64,000 bases of DNA from Hymenobacter swuensis DY53 (GTDB taxonomy: Bacteria; Bacteroidota; Bacteroidia; Cytophagales; Hymenobacteraceae), in contig NZ_CP007145.1 of the NCBI RefSeq assembly GCF_000576555.1, positions 3,286,001 through 3,350,000 of the forward strand. The letters are read 5' to 3'. Position 1 is the first letter of the stretch. Every line of letters starts with the position of its first letter. Shown in pieces: positions 33,630-43,716 of the stretch. The translations under genes were made by a program, and so were the position numbers. A model generated the notes under the pieces. That model ran no database searches. It saw only the letters and a program-made list of their open reading frames with translations, and was not told the DNA's origin.

Positions 33630-34166
33630 CTATACCGGCTCCTCAATCATGAGGTTGTGGTTGGTATAGATGCAGATGTCGGCGGCAATATGCAGGGCTT
33701 CTTCCACCATTTGGCGGGCCGTGAGGTGGGGCGCGTGCTTTTTCAGGGCCAGGGCGGCGGCCTGGGCGTACATGGCGCCCGAGCCGATGGCGGCTACATC
33801 GGAGTCGGGCTCCAGCACGTCGCCGGTGCCGGCAATGATGAGCAACTCGTCTTTATCGGCCACCACCATCATGGCTTCCAGCTTGCGCAGGTACTGGTCT
33901 TTGCGCCATTCCTTGGCCAGCTCGATGGCAGCCCGACGCAGCTGTCCGCCATAGCCGCCCAGCTTCTCCTCAAACTTATCGAGCAGCATAAAGGCATCGG
34001 CAGTGGAGCCGGCAAAGCCGGTTACCACTTTGCCATCCTGAAGCTTACGCACTTTGCGCACGTTGCTTTTGGCTACGTGCTTGTCCATGGTGGCCTGGCC
34101 GTCGGCCCCGAGGGCAATCTGACCGTTGTGGCGCACGCCCAGCACGGTAGTAGAGCGAATTTTCAT
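33630..34166 (-). CDS. hslV: ATP-dependent protease subunit HslV
   Basis: The 178-residue protein is the peptidase of the HslUV protease. It starts MKIRSTTVLGVRHNGQIALG, where the catalytic N-terminal threonine is exposed after removal of the first residues, and continues ADGQATMDKHVAKSNVRKVR and FAGSTADAFMLLDKFE. Length is typical. hslU is not next to it. The ATG at 34166 is used; the longer frame runs into a repeat-rich gap. Confidence 0.93.
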   Translation of the reverse strand: MKIRSTTVLGVRHNGQIALGADGQATMDKHVAKSNVRKVRKLQDGKVVTGFAGSTADAFMLLDKFEEKLGGYGGQLRRAAIELAKEWRKDQYLRKLEAMMVVADKDELLIIAGTGDVLEPDSDVAAIGSGAMYAQAAALALKKHAPHLTARQMVEEALHIAADICIYTNHNLMIEEPV

Positions 34167-34194
34167 ATCAGTTGCGGGTTGCGGGTTACCCGTT

Positions 34195-34337
34195 ATCAGT
34201 TGCCGGTTGCGGTTTATCAGTTGCCGGTTGTGAGTTGCCTGAATGGAAAGAGAGCCAGTCTGCAGCGCCCAAGGCCCCGCTAACTGACTCCCTATCCTAT
34301 TGTTCCGGCAACTTGTCACCGGCAACCGGCAACTGAT
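34195..34337. repeat. Direct and inverted repeats upstream of hslV
   Basis: ATCAGTTGCCGGTTG occurs at 34195-34209 and again at 34216-34230, and its complement is at 34323-34337. The flanks hold more GTTGCGGGTT units. The right arm ends next to the stop codon of the TonB-dependent receptor gene (34339). Confidence 0.75.
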
Positions 34338-34338
34338 T

Positions 34339-36891
34339 CTAGAATCGGGCCTGCAATTTAGCAAAGTAAAACCGACCGTTCGAGCCCATCTGTACCGGGT
34401 CCCAGGCGCCACCAGTTTCGGTGTTGTTGGGGTTGAAGAACGTGGGGTAGCGGTTGAACAAGTTGGTACTACCCACCGAGAATTGCAGGTGGTCCGTCAG
34501 GGCGTAGCTCAGGGTAAGGTCAGTGGTGACGCGGGCCTCGTAGTTCATGTCGTTGCCGTCGAAATCCACCAGCCGCACCTTATCGAAGCGCACAAACCGC
34601 AGCAGCGTGCTGAAGCGACCCAGCTGATAGTCGAAGGTGAGGTTGATTTTGGACGGCGGGGCCGAGGCTTTCACGAAGGCCTGTTCCCGGGGGCCGAAGA
34701 AGTCATCCTCCCGTCCCGCCAGCCGCCCGGACGTCTGCACCCGGTCGATTTTGAGTTGGTTGATGTTGGCCGCCACCGACGAGTTCAGCCGCCCCTCCCC
34801 CAGCTTGGCCGTGTGGTTCAGCACCACATCCAGACCTAAGGACCGAGTATCCACGGCGTTGGCAAAAAACTGGGCCTGGTCCACGTTCAGCGCCGTCAGA
34901 TCGGGGCCGATAACCGGGTCATCGGCCGAGAACTGGCTGGTGAGTACCACCCGGTCCTTTACCTTGATGTAGTAGCCATCCACCGTCAAACTCAGCGAGG
35001 AGCCGATGCGGCTGGTGAGGCCCAGGTTGGCGCTGTTGGAGGTTTCCTGCTTGAGGGCCGGCACGCCCAGCTTCTGGGTTACGGCGCTGTTGTTGCGGGC
35101 CAGCAGCACCTCCACTGGGTCGCCGCCGATGAAGTTGGTGAAGGTGGAGTTGAAGTTAATCTGGGCCAGCGAGGGTGCCCGGAAGCCAGTGCTGTAGGTG
35201 CCGCGCAGCGTGAGGAACTCGGTGAGGTTGTAGCGGGTGGAGGCCTTGTAGTTGAGCGTACTGCCGAAGTCGGTATAGTGCTCGTAGCGCAGCGCGGCGG
35301 CCAGCAGCCACTGCGGCGTCACGCTCAGCTCGGCATCCACGTACGCCCCCACGTTGTCCCGGTCGGCCTTGATGGCGTCACTCGGCTGGTAGCCCGGGAA
35401 ACCCTGCGACCCACCCGACAGGTTGGGGTCGTAGTTGCGGTAAGAGGCTTCCTCGCCAGCAAACAGCGAGTACCACTCCCGCCGAAACTCGGCCCCGGCA
35501 GCCACGTTCAGGCCGTTGAGCACGGTTTTGTAGTTGCGCGTGAGGCCCAGGCTCACCACATCCTGCTGCAACTGGAAGCCCCCGGCGTTAAACGACGTAG
35601 GCGAGGCCGCCCCCAACGAGGCATTTAGCGAGTTCTCCACCCCGTACTCGAAGCGGTTGGAGCCGAAGTTGTTGCTCAGGTCCAGGTCCCACTCGCCCAG
35701 CTTGGTGCGCAGGCCCACCACCGCCGAAGCGTCCCAGATGTCGCTGGTGATGATGGGGTCGAAGCCGTTGGGGTAGATGGCGGGTACGTTCCGGTCGTCG
35801 TCGGCGAAGCGCGTCCAGGCATAGGCGTCGCCGGTGCGCTTGTTGGCCCCGCCAAACACGTAAATGTGGCTGCGTTCCGAAAGGGCAAACTTGGAATTGA
35901 GGTAGGCCGACAGGTTCTGCACCTTGGGGTCGCCGTACTCGCGGCGGGCCAAGCCGTCGGGGGCGGGCACGTTGGCGCGCTGGGTGTGCTGGCGCTGGTT
36001 GAAGTCGAGGGTGGCATTCACGAAGCTGCCCCGCTCGCCCAGGCCTAGGCCGTAATTCACGTTGGCGTTGAGGTTGCCCCCGTCAAATTTCTGGTCGTCG
36101 CGGCGGTACTTGGCGTCGTAGGCGCCGTAGTTGGCACTGGCGGTCAGCTCGTTCACCGAGCTTTTCAGCACGATGTTAATCACGCCGGCAATGGCGTCGG
36201 AACCGTACTGGGCGGCCGCGCCATCGCGCAGAATCTCAATCCGCTCGATGCTGGCGGCGGGAATCACGTTCAGGTCGGTGCCGGTGTTGCCGCGCCCGCG
36301 GGAGCCAAACAGGTTCACTAGGGCCGACTGGTGCTGACGCTTGCCGTTCACCAGCACCAGGGTCTGGTCGGGCCCGAGGCCGCGCAAGGAGGCCGGGTCC
36401 ACGTGGTCAGCCCCGTCGGAACCGGTCTGGCGGTTGGAGTTAAACGAAGGGGCCACGAATTGCAGCAGCTGGTTCACGTCGAGCTGGCCGGTCTTGGTGG
36501 TCACCTCCCGCAGGTCGATAATGTCCACCGGCGAGGGCGAATCGGTAACGGAGCGGTTCTGGCTGCGCGAGCCCACTACCTGCACGTCGCCGAGGCTGGT
36601 GGAGGAATCCGACAAACGCACGCTCACTTCGCCGCCGGTAGCAGCTACTTCCTGCGAGCCGTAGCCGATGGAGCTGATTTGCAGGCGGGGGCTGGCCGTA
36701 CGGGTTTTCAGGGTAAAGCGGCCCGCGTTGTCGGTGGCGGTGCCGTTGTTGGTGCCTTTCTCCACTACCGTGGCCCCGATGACGGGTTTGCCGGCGCTAT
36801 CCAGCACCTGTCCGGAAAGGGTCTGGCCCTGCCCGAAGACAGTAGTAGCACTTGCGACGCATAGCGTCAGAGCCAATAGAGGCTGCTTCAT
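34339..36891 (-). CDS. TonB-dependent receptor
   Basis: The 850-residue outer-membrane protein has a signal peptide (about 1-20), then a CarboxypepD_reg-like domain (LSGQVLDSAGKPVIGATVVE, about 25-105). The plug follows (ASLRGLGPDQTLVLVNGKRQ, IERIEILRDGAAAQYGSDAI) and then a long beta-barrel ending KLQARF. It imports a large ligand across the outer membrane with TonB energy. The ligand is unknown: there is no SusD partner, siderophore gene or regulator next to it. Closest in style are receptors annotated for iron complexes or vitamin-like ligands, which I cannot separate. Confidence 0.92.
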   Translation of the reverse strand: MKQPLLALTLCVASATTVFGQGQTLSGQVLDSAGKPVIGATVVEKGTNNGTATDNAGRFTLKTRTASPRLQISSIGYGSQEVAATGGEVSVRLSDSSTSLGDVQVVGSRSQNRSVTDSPSPVDIIDLREVTTKTGQLDVNQLLQFVAPSFNSNRQTGSDGADHVDPASLRGLGPDQTLVLVNGKRQHQSALVNLFGSRGRGNTGTDLNVIPAASIERIEILRDGAAAQYGSDAIAGVINIVLKSSVNELTASANYGAYDAKYRRDDQKFDGGNLNANVNYGLGLGERGSFVNATLDFNQRQHTQRANVPAPDGLARREYGDPKVQNLSAYLNSKFALSERSHIYVFGGANKRTGDAYAWTRFADDDRNVPAIYPNGFDPIITSDIWDASAVVGLRTKLGEWDLDLSNNFGSNRFEYGVENSLNASLGAASPTSFNAGGFQLQQDVVSLGLTRNYKTVLNGLNVAAGAEFRREWYSLFAGEEASYRNYDPNLSGGSQGFPGYQPSDAIKADRDNVGAYVDAELSVTPQWLLAAALRYEHYTDFGSTLNYKASTRYNLTEFLTLRGTYSTGFRAPSLAQINFNSTFTNFIGGDPVEVLLARNNSAVTQKLGVPALKQETSNSANLGLTSRIGSSLSLTVDGYYIKVKDRVVLTSQFSADDPVIGPDLTALNVDQAQFFANAVDTRSLGLDVVLNHTAKLGEGRLNSSVAANINQLKIDRVQTSGRLAGREDDFFGPREQAFVKASAPPSKINLTFDYQLGRFSTLLRFVRFDKVRLVDFDGNDMNYEARVTTDLTLSYALTDHLQFSVGSTNLFNRYPTFFNPNNTETGGAWDPVQMGSNGRFYFAKLQARF

Positions 36892-37008
36892 ATAGTCTGC
36901 TGATTGGTGAATAGATCCTACTCACGAAGTCCGCCGGCGCAACCTCCGCTGCCGGTAAGTATAGAGGATTTGGAATGATTTGTCACTTGCCACGACGATA
37001 CTGCCAAC

Positions 37009-37043
37009 AAAAAAGCCAGTCCCGGCGAGGGACTGGCTTTTTT
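37009..37043. terminator. Bidirectional-type terminator after the E2 gene
   Basis: A-run, GCCAGTCCC, loop, GGGACTGGC, T-run. On the minus strand it lies just after the stop of the E2 gene. Confidence 0.9.
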
Positions 37044-37062
37044 ACTTTGCGGGTTAAGCAAC

Positions 37063-38799
37063 TCAGATGAGCATACGCATAGGATCTTCCAGCAGGGATT
37101 TCACCGTCTGGAGGAAGGCCGCGCCGGTAGCGCCGTCCACCACGCGGTGGTCACAGCTCAGGGTTACCTTCATCACATTGCCGATGGCCAGTTGGCCGTC
37201 TTTTACCACGGCCGTCTGCTTGATGCCACCCACGGCCAGGATGCAGGCATCCGGCGGGTTGATGATGGCAGTAAACTCCTCGATGCCGAACATGCCCAGG
37301 TTGGAGATGGTGAAGGTGCTGCCTTCCCACTCGGCGGGCTGGAGCTTCTTGCTCTTGGCTTTGCCGGCCAGCTCTTTCACTTCCGTAGCAATGGCGGAGA
37401 GGCCTTTGCCGTCGGCGTTGCGCACCACCGGCACCAGCAGGCCTTCATCCACGGCCACGGCTACTCCGATGTTCACCACCTTGTTCTGACGAATTTTGTC
37501 GCCGAGCCAGGAGGAATTAACGGCCGGATGCTGCTTTAGCGCCACGGCGGCGGCCTTAATAACCAAATCGTTGAAGCTGAGCTTCACCGGCGACAGGGTA
37601 TTGAGCTGCGTCCGCACCTCCATAGCCCGGTCCATCAGGATTTCCATCGTCAGATAGAAATGCGGGGCGGTGAACAGGCTTTCGGAGAGGCGGCGGGCAA
37701 TAACCTTGCGCATCTGCGACACGGGCGTGTCGGTGTAGGTGCCATCGGCAGGCTGGGCAGCAGGAGTAGCCGGAGCAGCCGCAGGGGCCGGAGCGGGAGC
37801 AGCCGTAATAGCTTGCGGAGCCGGGGCGGCAGCGGGCTGGGCAGCTGAGGCCGGGGCGGCTGCGGCTGCGGCCGGAGCAGCTTCCAAGTCGCGGGACACG
37901 ATGCGGCCGTTTTCACCTGAGCCTTTGATGGTGTTCAGGTCGATACCTTTGTCTTTGGCAATGCTCTTGGCCAGCGGCGAGGCGAAAATGCGGCCACCAT
38001 TCTGGGCCGGAGCTTCGGCGGGGGCCGGAGCAGCTTCTGCTGCCGGCGCCGGGGCTGAGGTAGTAGCAGCGGCCGGAGCAGCTTCGGCGGCTACCGGAGC
38101 CGCGCTGCCGCCGCTCTGGCCGCCCAGCAGGGCCTGCACGTCGGCTCCTTCTTCGCCGATGATAGCCAGGACACCGTCAACCGCTACAGCTTCTCCTTCT
38201 TTGGGGCCGATGTAGAGCAGGGTGCCGTCTTCGTAGTTATCCAGCTCCATGGTGGCCTTGTCGGTTTCCACTTCCGCCAAAATGTCGCCGGATTTCACTT
38301 TGTCGCCTACTTTTTTGAGCCAGGCGGCAATGGTGCCCTCCGTCATCGTGTCGCTCATTTTGGGCATCCGGATGACGGTAGCTTTCTTGCCATTGCCAGC
38401 CGGGGCAGCAGCCGGGGCGGCGGGAGCCGGAGCAGCTTCCGCTTTGGGAGCTTCCGGGGCGGGCGCGGGAGTCGGAGCCGCCTCGGCTTTGGGAGCTTCC
38501 GCTACGGCCGGAGCCGGCGCGGCGGCACCGCCTCCGCTGAGCAGGGCCGAAATATCTTCGCCTTCCTTGCCTACAATGGCCAGCAAACCGTCAACGGGTA
38601 CCGATTCGCCTTCTTTCGGACCGATGTGGAGCAGGGTGCCGTCCTCGTAGTTTTCGAGTTCCATGGTGGCCTTGTCGGTTTCTACCTCGGCCAGAATGTC
38701 CCCGGATTTTACTTTGTCGCCTACTTTTTTGAGCCACGAAGCAATGACCCCATCGGTCATCGTGTCGCTCATCTTGGGCATTTTTATGAGTTCGGCCAT
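37063..38799 (-). CDS. Pyruvate dehydrogenase complex E2 (two lipoyl domains)
   Basis: The 578-residue dihydrolipoamide acetyltransferase has two lipoyl domains, with lipoyl lysines Lys43 and Lys181 in ETDKATMEL. Ala/Pro linkers follow, then a peripheral-subunit-binding domain (about 285-320, RIFASPLAKSIAKDKGID), and the catalytic domain with His551 in DHRVVDG. It moves the acetyl group to CoA in pyruvate oxidation. The two lipoyl coding segments are nearly identical, so the gene contains a recent internal duplication. E1 and E3 genes are not adjacent. The start is the ATG at 38799, 31 bases after a near-consensus promoter. Confidence 0.93.
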   Translation of the reverse strand: MAELIKMPKMSDTMTDGVIASWLKKVGDKVKSGDILAEVETDKATMELENYEDGTLLHIGPKEGESVPVDGLLAIVGKEGEDISALLSGGGAAAPAPAVAEAPKAEAAPTPAPAPEAPKAEAAPAPAAPAAAPAGNGKKATVIRMPKMSDTMTEGTIAAWLKKVGDKVKSGDILAEVETDKATMELDNYEDGTLLYIGPKEGEAVAVDGVLAIIGEEGADVQALLGGQSGGSAAPVAAEAAPAAATTSAPAPAAEAAPAPAEAPAQNGGRIFASPLAKSIAKDKGIDLNTIKGSGENGRIVSRDLEAAPAAAAAAPASAAQPAAAPAPQAITAAPAPAPAAAPATPAAQPADGTYTDTPVSQMRKVIARRLSESLFTAPHFYLTMEILMDRAMEVRTQLNTLSPVKLSFNDLVIKAAAVALKQHPAVNSSWLGDKIRQNKVVNIGVAVAVDEGLLVPVVRNADGKGLSAIATEVKELAGKAKSKKLQPAEWEGSTFTISNLGMFGIEEFTAIINPPDACILAVGGIKQTAVVKDGQLAIGNVMKVTLSCDHRVVDGATGAAFLQTVKSLLEDPMRMLI

Positions 38800-38829
38800 C
38801 TGCGTCGTCGTCGTTGGGTTGAGTGGGGC

Positions 38830-38860
38830 CAAAATTAGCCCGAAAATCCGGGGCTGCAAA
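38830..38860 (-). promoter_or_regulatory. Near-consensus promoter for the E2 gene
   Basis: On the minus strand TTTG (38860-38857), 19 bases, then TAATTTTG (38837-38830). This fits the Bacteroidota -33/-7 consensus fully. Confidence 0.85.
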
Positions 38861-39025
38861 CGAAAGCCGTTCTTCTCAAACGACCGTTAAAACAGCGAAT
38901 TTTCGCCTGAGTAAGTCCCCACTGGTCAGGAGTTTTATCAGCGGCGGCTGATCCGGCTCTTTACGCAAGATTCCGGGGCCCGGCCGTTACCATATCGATG
39001 TGTCGGTTACGGCCTGGGGCCTGCT

Positions 39026-39649
39026 TCATACCGTTTCCTGCAGGTGTCGCACATCCAAAAAGTTGCGTACGGTGAACATCGAGCCGGTGTAATCGAGCTG
39101 GTAGAGGCAGAGGTTGTGGTGCTCGAAGCTGTCCATCTGGCTGAGCGGATAACCCAGCAGCTGGCACAGCAGCACCCGCATGGCCCGGCCGTGCATGCAC
39201 ACCAGCACAGTTTTTTCGTGGGACCGACTGGTTATCAGGTCGATGACCGGGCGCTGGCGGGCGGCCACCTGGTCGGGGCTTTCGCCGCCCTGTAGGCTCA
39301 GGTGCGTCTGGCCGGCGCGCCACTGCTGCAACACGCTGAAGTACTCCTCGTCCTCCTCGGGCGTGATGCGCGTGCCTTCACGGGTACCCCAGCTGATTTC
39401 GTTGAGGCCCGCGTGCTGCTCATGCGGCAGGCCCAGTTCCAGAAACCCGCGTACCGACTGGTGGGTGCGCTGCAGCACGGAAGTGTACACCCTATCGAAG
39501 GCGACATGGCGGTAGGCCGCGAAAAAGCGGGCTGCCTGCCGGTGGCCGGCCTCGTTGAGCGAGGAATCGACGCCGCTGCCCTGCACAATGCCGCGCACGT
39601 TGAAATCCGTTTGCCCGTGGCGAATGAGGTAGATTTTTTTGACGCCCAT
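39026..39649 (-). CDS. Histidine phosphatase family protein
   Basis: The 207-residue protein has the RHG motif (10-12, IYLIRHGQTDFN), the second histidine in CMHGRAMRVLL, and NEISWGTREG in between. It is in the phosphoglycerate-mutase-like branch; the substrate may be a small phosphorylated metabolite or protein. It diverges from the menI-like gene. Confidence 0.88.
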   Translation of the reverse strand: MGVKKIYLIRHGQTDFNVRGIVQGSGVDSSLNEAGHRQAARFFAAYRHVAFDRVYTSVLQRTHQSVRGFLELGLPHEQHAGLNEISWGTREGTRITPEEDEEYFSVLQQWRAGQTHLSLQGGESPDQVAARQRPVIDLITSRSHEKTVLVCMHGRAMRVLLCQLLGYPLSQMDSFEHHNLCLYQLDYTGSMFTVRNFLDVRHLQETV

Positions 39650-39856
39650 TTCCCGCTGTTTTTGCTGGTTACGTCGTTAAAGTACGGCCTTTTCGCGCAC
39701 ACGGATGCTGGCTTTGTCGCGCCTAGAGCCGGCAAGCTGCGCAACACCCCGTACCTTTTCGCCCCGAAATGGTTGTCTACCGCTACCGCCAGTAAAAATT
39801 CATCCGGCTTCCGACTCTCTCGTACCGCCGGTATTCTCTCTCTTTTTCGCCCGCTA

Positions 39857-40270
39857 ATGACGCTGGAGCAGCTTAACCACTGGGTAGGTACCCGCCCCAC
39901 TCTCGCCGACGCCCTCGGCATCGAACTGACCGCCCTCACTGAAGAGTATCTGGAAGGCCGCATGCCCGTGGACGGGCGCACGCACCAGCCCATGGGCCTG
40001 CTGCACGGCGGAGCCTCGGTAGCCTTGGCCGAAACCCTGGGCAGCGTGGGCGCGGCCACTAAAATCGACCCCACCAAGCAAGCCTGCGTAGGCCTCGAAA
40101 TCAACGCCAACCACCTGAAAGGCGTGCGCGACGGCCACGTTATCGGGCGGGCCACCCCTTTGCATGTGGGCCGTAGCACGCAGGTATGGGAAATCCGGAT
40201 TACCCACGAGGAAACGGGCGTGCTGGTGTGCATCAGCCGCATTACCATGGCCGTTATCGACCTGAAATAA
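39857..40270 (+). CDS. menI: Hotdog thioesterase, probable DHNA-CoA hydrolase MenI
   Basis: The 137-residue protein is a hotdog thioesterase with GLLHGGASVALAETLG; His50 and Glu60 are at the positions used by YbdB/EntH/MenI-type enzymes. LGIELTALTEEYLEGRMPVD at the start also fits. It lies first in a run with menF, menD and menB, so it probably releases 1,4-dihydroxy-2-naphthoate from its CoA ester in menaquinone synthesis. The role rests on context; a general acyl-CoA thioesterase is the alternative. Confidence 0.8.
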   Translation: MTLEQLNHWVGTRPTLADALGIELTALTEEYLEGRMPVDGRTHQPMGLLHGGASVALAETLGSVGAATKIDPTKQACVGLEINANHLKGVRDGHVIGRATPLHVGRSTQVWEIRITHEETGVLVCISRITMAVIDLK

Positions 40271-40432
40271 GAAGTAAGGAATAGACGTCAGAAGTCTAGT
40301 AGCTGAAAACATTGTGATGGGCCGTCTTCTTTGATTTTTGCCTTTCTGTTGTTGCCTCCCCTACCCCGATTCCTGACGCCTCCCCGCATTTTTTCCTGCT
40401 TCTAATTCCTCGCTTCCCCCAGCTTCTTTCCC

Positions 40433-41647
40433 ATGTTGCAGCGTATTTCCTGGAAGCCGGAACTGCCGGTGGCCGCCCGGCTGCGCCGCCTGGTGGCCCT
40501 GGCTCTCACCAGCGGCCGTCCAGTGGCTTTATGGCGACTCCCGAACACCCAGCATGCCCGGCTGTGCCTGTGCCTGCGCACCGACTCGGCCTACGCAGGA
40601 CTACCACCAGCCCTAGAGCCTACCGCCCCGGCCGGGTTTGCGTTTTTCCCGTTCCGCGACTCTGACCATAATCCGCCCCTGTTCCTGCCGGCCGACTTGT
40701 TTTTCGACCTGGCCCAGCCGGAGGAAATCCACGTCAGCGCGGCGGCAGCGGCCCGGTTGCCGGAGCTGCGCCAGCATTTCGCGGCGCTGCCCGAGTCGGT
40801 GGAGCTGCCTTGGCACGTAAGTCGGCAGCCCGAGCCCGCCACCGCCTCCCGCGCCGAGTACGAGGCGCTGGTAGCCGCCGGCGTAGCGGCTATTGAGACT
40901 GAAACGGTGCGCAAGGTGGTATCGAGCCGGGCGGTACGGCAGTCGCTGCCGGCCGGGTTTGATGCGCTGGCGGCATTTGAGGATTTGCAGGCCCGCTACC
41001 CCAATGCGTTTGTCTCGTTGGTGAGTGCGCCGGGTGTGGGTACCTGGCTGGGGGCTACGCCGGAAGTACTGGCGGAAATCGACGAGCAGCAGATTTTCCG
41101 GACGATGGCGCTGGCCGGCACACAGCCGCTACTGCCCGGCATGAAGCCGGCTACCGCGAAGTGGGCCGGCAAGGATCTGGAGGAACACGCCATGGTGGCC
41201 CGCTACATTGTGAGCTGCTTTAAGCAGCTGCGGCTGCGGGAGTACGATGAGCAGGGGCCGCGCACCGTGGTAGCGGGCCAGCTGCTGCACCTGCGCACCG
41301 ATTTTGCCGTGCACCTGCGGGAAGTGCCTTTCCCCACTCTCGGCACCGATATGCTGCGGCTGCTGCACCCCACGCCCGCCGTGGGCGGCGTGCCCAAGCA
41401 ACCGGCCCTGGAGTTTCTGCGCCACCACGAAGGTTACGACCGAGCCTACTACGCCGGTTTCCTGGGGCCCGTAAACCTGCCCGAAACCGGCGTAGCCCGC
41501 CTCTACGTAAACCTGCGCTGCCTGCAGCTCCGCCCCCGGGAAGCCATCCTCTACGCCGGCACCGGCCTCACCATCGACTCCGACCCCGCCCGCGAGTGGC
41601 AGGAGACAGAACTGAAGCTGCGCACCATCGGGGCTATTTTACAGTAG
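40433..41647 (+). CDS. menF: Isochorismate synthase MenF
   Basis: The 404-residue chorismate-binding enzyme converts chorismate to isochorismate, the first committed step of menaquinone synthesis. It has WLGATPEVLAEI, TAKWAGKDLEEHAMVARYIV, and near the end LHPTPAVGGVPKQPAL and YYAGFLGPVN, all typical of the MenF/EntC/DhbC group. No entB/entE-type siderophore genes are near, and menD follows, so the menaquinone role is favoured. Confidence 0.92.
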   Translation: MLQRISWKPELPVAARLRRLVALALTSGRPVALWRLPNTQHARLCLCLRTDSAYAGLPPALEPTAPAGFAFFPFRDSDHNPPLFLPADLFFDLAQPEEIHVSAAAAARLPELRQHFAALPESVELPWHVSRQPEPATASRAEYEALVAAGVAAIETETVRKVVSSRAVRQSLPAGFDALAAFEDLQARYPNAFVSLVSAPGVGTWLGATPEVLAEIDEQQIFRTMALAGTQPLLPGMKPATAKWAGKDLEEHAMVARYIVSCFKQLRLREYDEQGPRTVVAGQLLHLRTDFAVHLREVPFPTLGTDMLRLLHPTPAVGGVPKQPALEFLRHHEGYDRAYYAGFLGPVNLPETGVARLYVNLRCLQLRPREAILYAGTGLTIDSDPAREWQETELKLRTIGAILQ

Positions 41648-41755
41648 TGCGAAGTGCCATTTCGCGTATGGTTGAGCGGTTGACTTATCCTTCGTTCACC
41701 AAAAACCGTTCATTACGCTGCGCGAAGCAAAGGCTTCGTGCTACTTTTCTGGCCG

Positions 41756-43690
41756 ATGTCCTCTCTCCAAGCTGTTCACAACATTCCCGAAATCTGCGCC
41801 CAGCTGGGTATTACTGACGTGGTGCTTTCGCCGGGCAGCCGGTGCGCGCCGCTGACCATTGCCTTTGCGCGACACCCCAAAATAAGGGTGCGGACCGTGC
41901 CCGACGAGCGGGCAGCGGCCTTTATCGGGCTGGGGCTGGCGCAGGCCCAGCGGCGGGCCGTGGCCCTGGTGTGCACCTCCGGCACGGCGGGCCTGAACTA
42001 CGCGCCGGCCGTGGCGGAGGCGTATTTTCAGCAGATTCCGCTCGTCATCTTCACGGCCGACCGACCGCCGGAGTGGATTGACCAGCTTGATGGCCAGACC
42101 ATCCGGCAGCATAACCTCTACGGTGCCCATGCCAAAGGCACCTTCGAATTTCCGGCTGACACCTCGCACTCGGATGCGCAGTGGCACGCGGCGCGGCTCG
42201 TGAATGAGGCCATTAATCTGGCGCAGACCAGCCCGGCCGGGCCGGTGCAGGTAAATGTGCCGCTGCGGGAGCCGTTCTACCCCAAACAAGGCGAAGAGCT
42301 GCAGTTTGTCCCGGTGAAAGTGACGCGTGAACTGCCCGGCCGCCCCCAATTATCCATCACCACACTTCAAGAACTGCACGAGGCTATTCGGAGCACCAGC
42401 CGCGTCCTGGTAGTGGCCGGTCAGCACCCCGCCGATGCCGAATTGCTGCTGGCGTTGCACCAGTTTGCCGCCGCCTACCAGGTACCCGTGGTGGGTGACT
42501 TAATTGCGAACCTGCACCTACCCGCCGCGGCCAGCTACGACCAGCGCCTGCGTCCCCTAGGCCGCCAGGATGTATTTATGGCCGTGCCGGAACCGGGCCT
42601 GAAGGAAGCACTGAAGCCGGAGCTGCTCATCACCTTCGGTCAGTCGCTGATTTCCAAGGCCCTCAAGCTGTACCTGCGCACCACCAAACCCGCCCAGCAC
42701 TGGCACATTCAGGCCGCCGGCACCGTGGCCGATACATTTCAGTCGCTGACCAAAATAGTGCGGATGGAGCCGGCTGATTTCTTTGCGGCGTTTGGGGAAG
42801 CCAGTTTATCGTCACTCGAAACGGCTCAGCAGAAGCAGACAACTCGTTCGATTCCAGTTGGCCCCACCACGCGCGTGGAGCCGCAGGGATTCGAGCCCTT
42901 TGAGCCGGTGATTATTGCCCGAACGGATGCCACCCGCGTAGCGCCCGGCCCTACCCGGCTGCTGTGGCCTGGCACTGCGACCCAGCTCACCGACACCGAA
43001 GCCTCGGCCAAAGCGGCTTACCTCAAGCCTTGGCTGGCCGCCGAAAACTGGGCCGCCGGCTTCCTGCAGGAGTTCATGCACCAGCCCACGCAGCCGTTCA
43101 ACGAGTTTACGGCCATCCACCGGGCGTTGCAGCACCTGCCCGATGGCACGGCCCTGCACTTGGCCAACAGCATGGCTGTGCGCTACGCCAACATTCTTGG
43201 GGTGCCGCCGGGCCAGCAAGTGGAGGTGTTTGCCAACCGGGGCACCAGCGGTATTGATGGCTGCACCAGCACAGCGGTGGGCGCGGCCTTGGCCCGGCCG
43301 CAACGGCCGGTCGTGCTGCTTACCGGCGACGTGGCGTTTTTCTATGACCGCAACGCCTTCTGGCACAATTACCCTACTCCCAACCTGCGCGTGGTACTGC
43401 TCAACAACCACGCCGGCGGCATTTTCCGGCTGATTGACGGGCCGCGCCAGCAGCCGGAACTGGAGGAGCTTTTCGAAACGAGCCAGCCGCTACGCGCCGA
43501 GAATACGGCCCGGGATTTTGGGCTGCACTACTTCCCGGTTTCTACTTTTGCTGAACTAGAGTCGGCGCTACCGGTTTTCTTTGCAGCCGAAACCGGCGCG
43601 GCGCTGCTGGAAATCACCACCGACAGCCCTACCAACGCCGACTTCTTTGAACGATACCGCGCGGCGGTTCGCACGTCTTTCTCTACTTAA
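41756..43690 (+). CDS. menD: SEPHCHC synthase MenD
   Basis: The 644-residue ThDP enzyme joins isochorismate with 2-oxoglutarate. The ThDP-activating glutamate is Glu51 in VPDERAAAF, and [50 protein letters not shown] and [10 protein letters not shown] are MenD hallmarks. It is longer than the usual 550-590 residues; about 60 extra residues lie at roughly 347-408 (near 42797-42980), with low-complexity text. The ATG at 41756 follows a TACTTTTC box by 7 bases. The gene is 108 bases after menF. Confidence 0.93.
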   Translation: MSSLQAVHNIPEICAQLGITDVVLSPGSRCAPLTIAFARHPKIRVRTVPDERAAAFIGLGLAQAQRRAVALVCTSGTAGLNYAPAVAEAYFQQIPLVIFTADRPPEWIDQLDGQTIRQHNLYGAHAKGTFEFPADTSHSDAQWHAARLVNEAINLAQTSPAGPVQVNVPLREPFYPKQGEELQFVPVKVTRELPGRPQLSITTLQELHEAIRSTSRVLVVAGQHPADAELLLALHQFAAAYQVPVVGDLIANLHLPAAASYDQRLRPLGRQDVFMAVPEPGLKEALKPELLITFGQSLISKALKLYLRTTKPAQHWHIQAAGTVADTFQSLTKIVRMEPADFFAAFGEASLSSLETAQQKQTTRSIPVGPTTRVEPQGFEPFEPVIIARTDATRVAPGPTRLLWPGTATQLTDTEASAKAAYLKPWLAAENWAAGFLQEFMHQPTQPFNEFTAIHRALQHLPDGTALHLANSMAVRYANILGVPPGQQVEVFANRGTSGIDGCTSTAVGAALARPQRPVVLLTGDVAFFYDRNAFWHNYPTPNLRVVLLNNHAGGIFRLIDGPRQQPELEELFETSQPLRAENTARDFGLHYFPVSTFAELESALPVFFAAETGAALLEITTDSPTNADFFERYRAAVRTSFST

Positions 43691-43716
43691 CTTTAACTAA
43701 GGTAACTGCCCCTTTT

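Noticed and set aside
39298-40248. Minus-strand frame of 316 codons across the phosphatase and menI-like genes
   Set aside because: It covers the start of the histidine phosphatase in a different frame and the menI-like gene on the other strand; no domain is visible.
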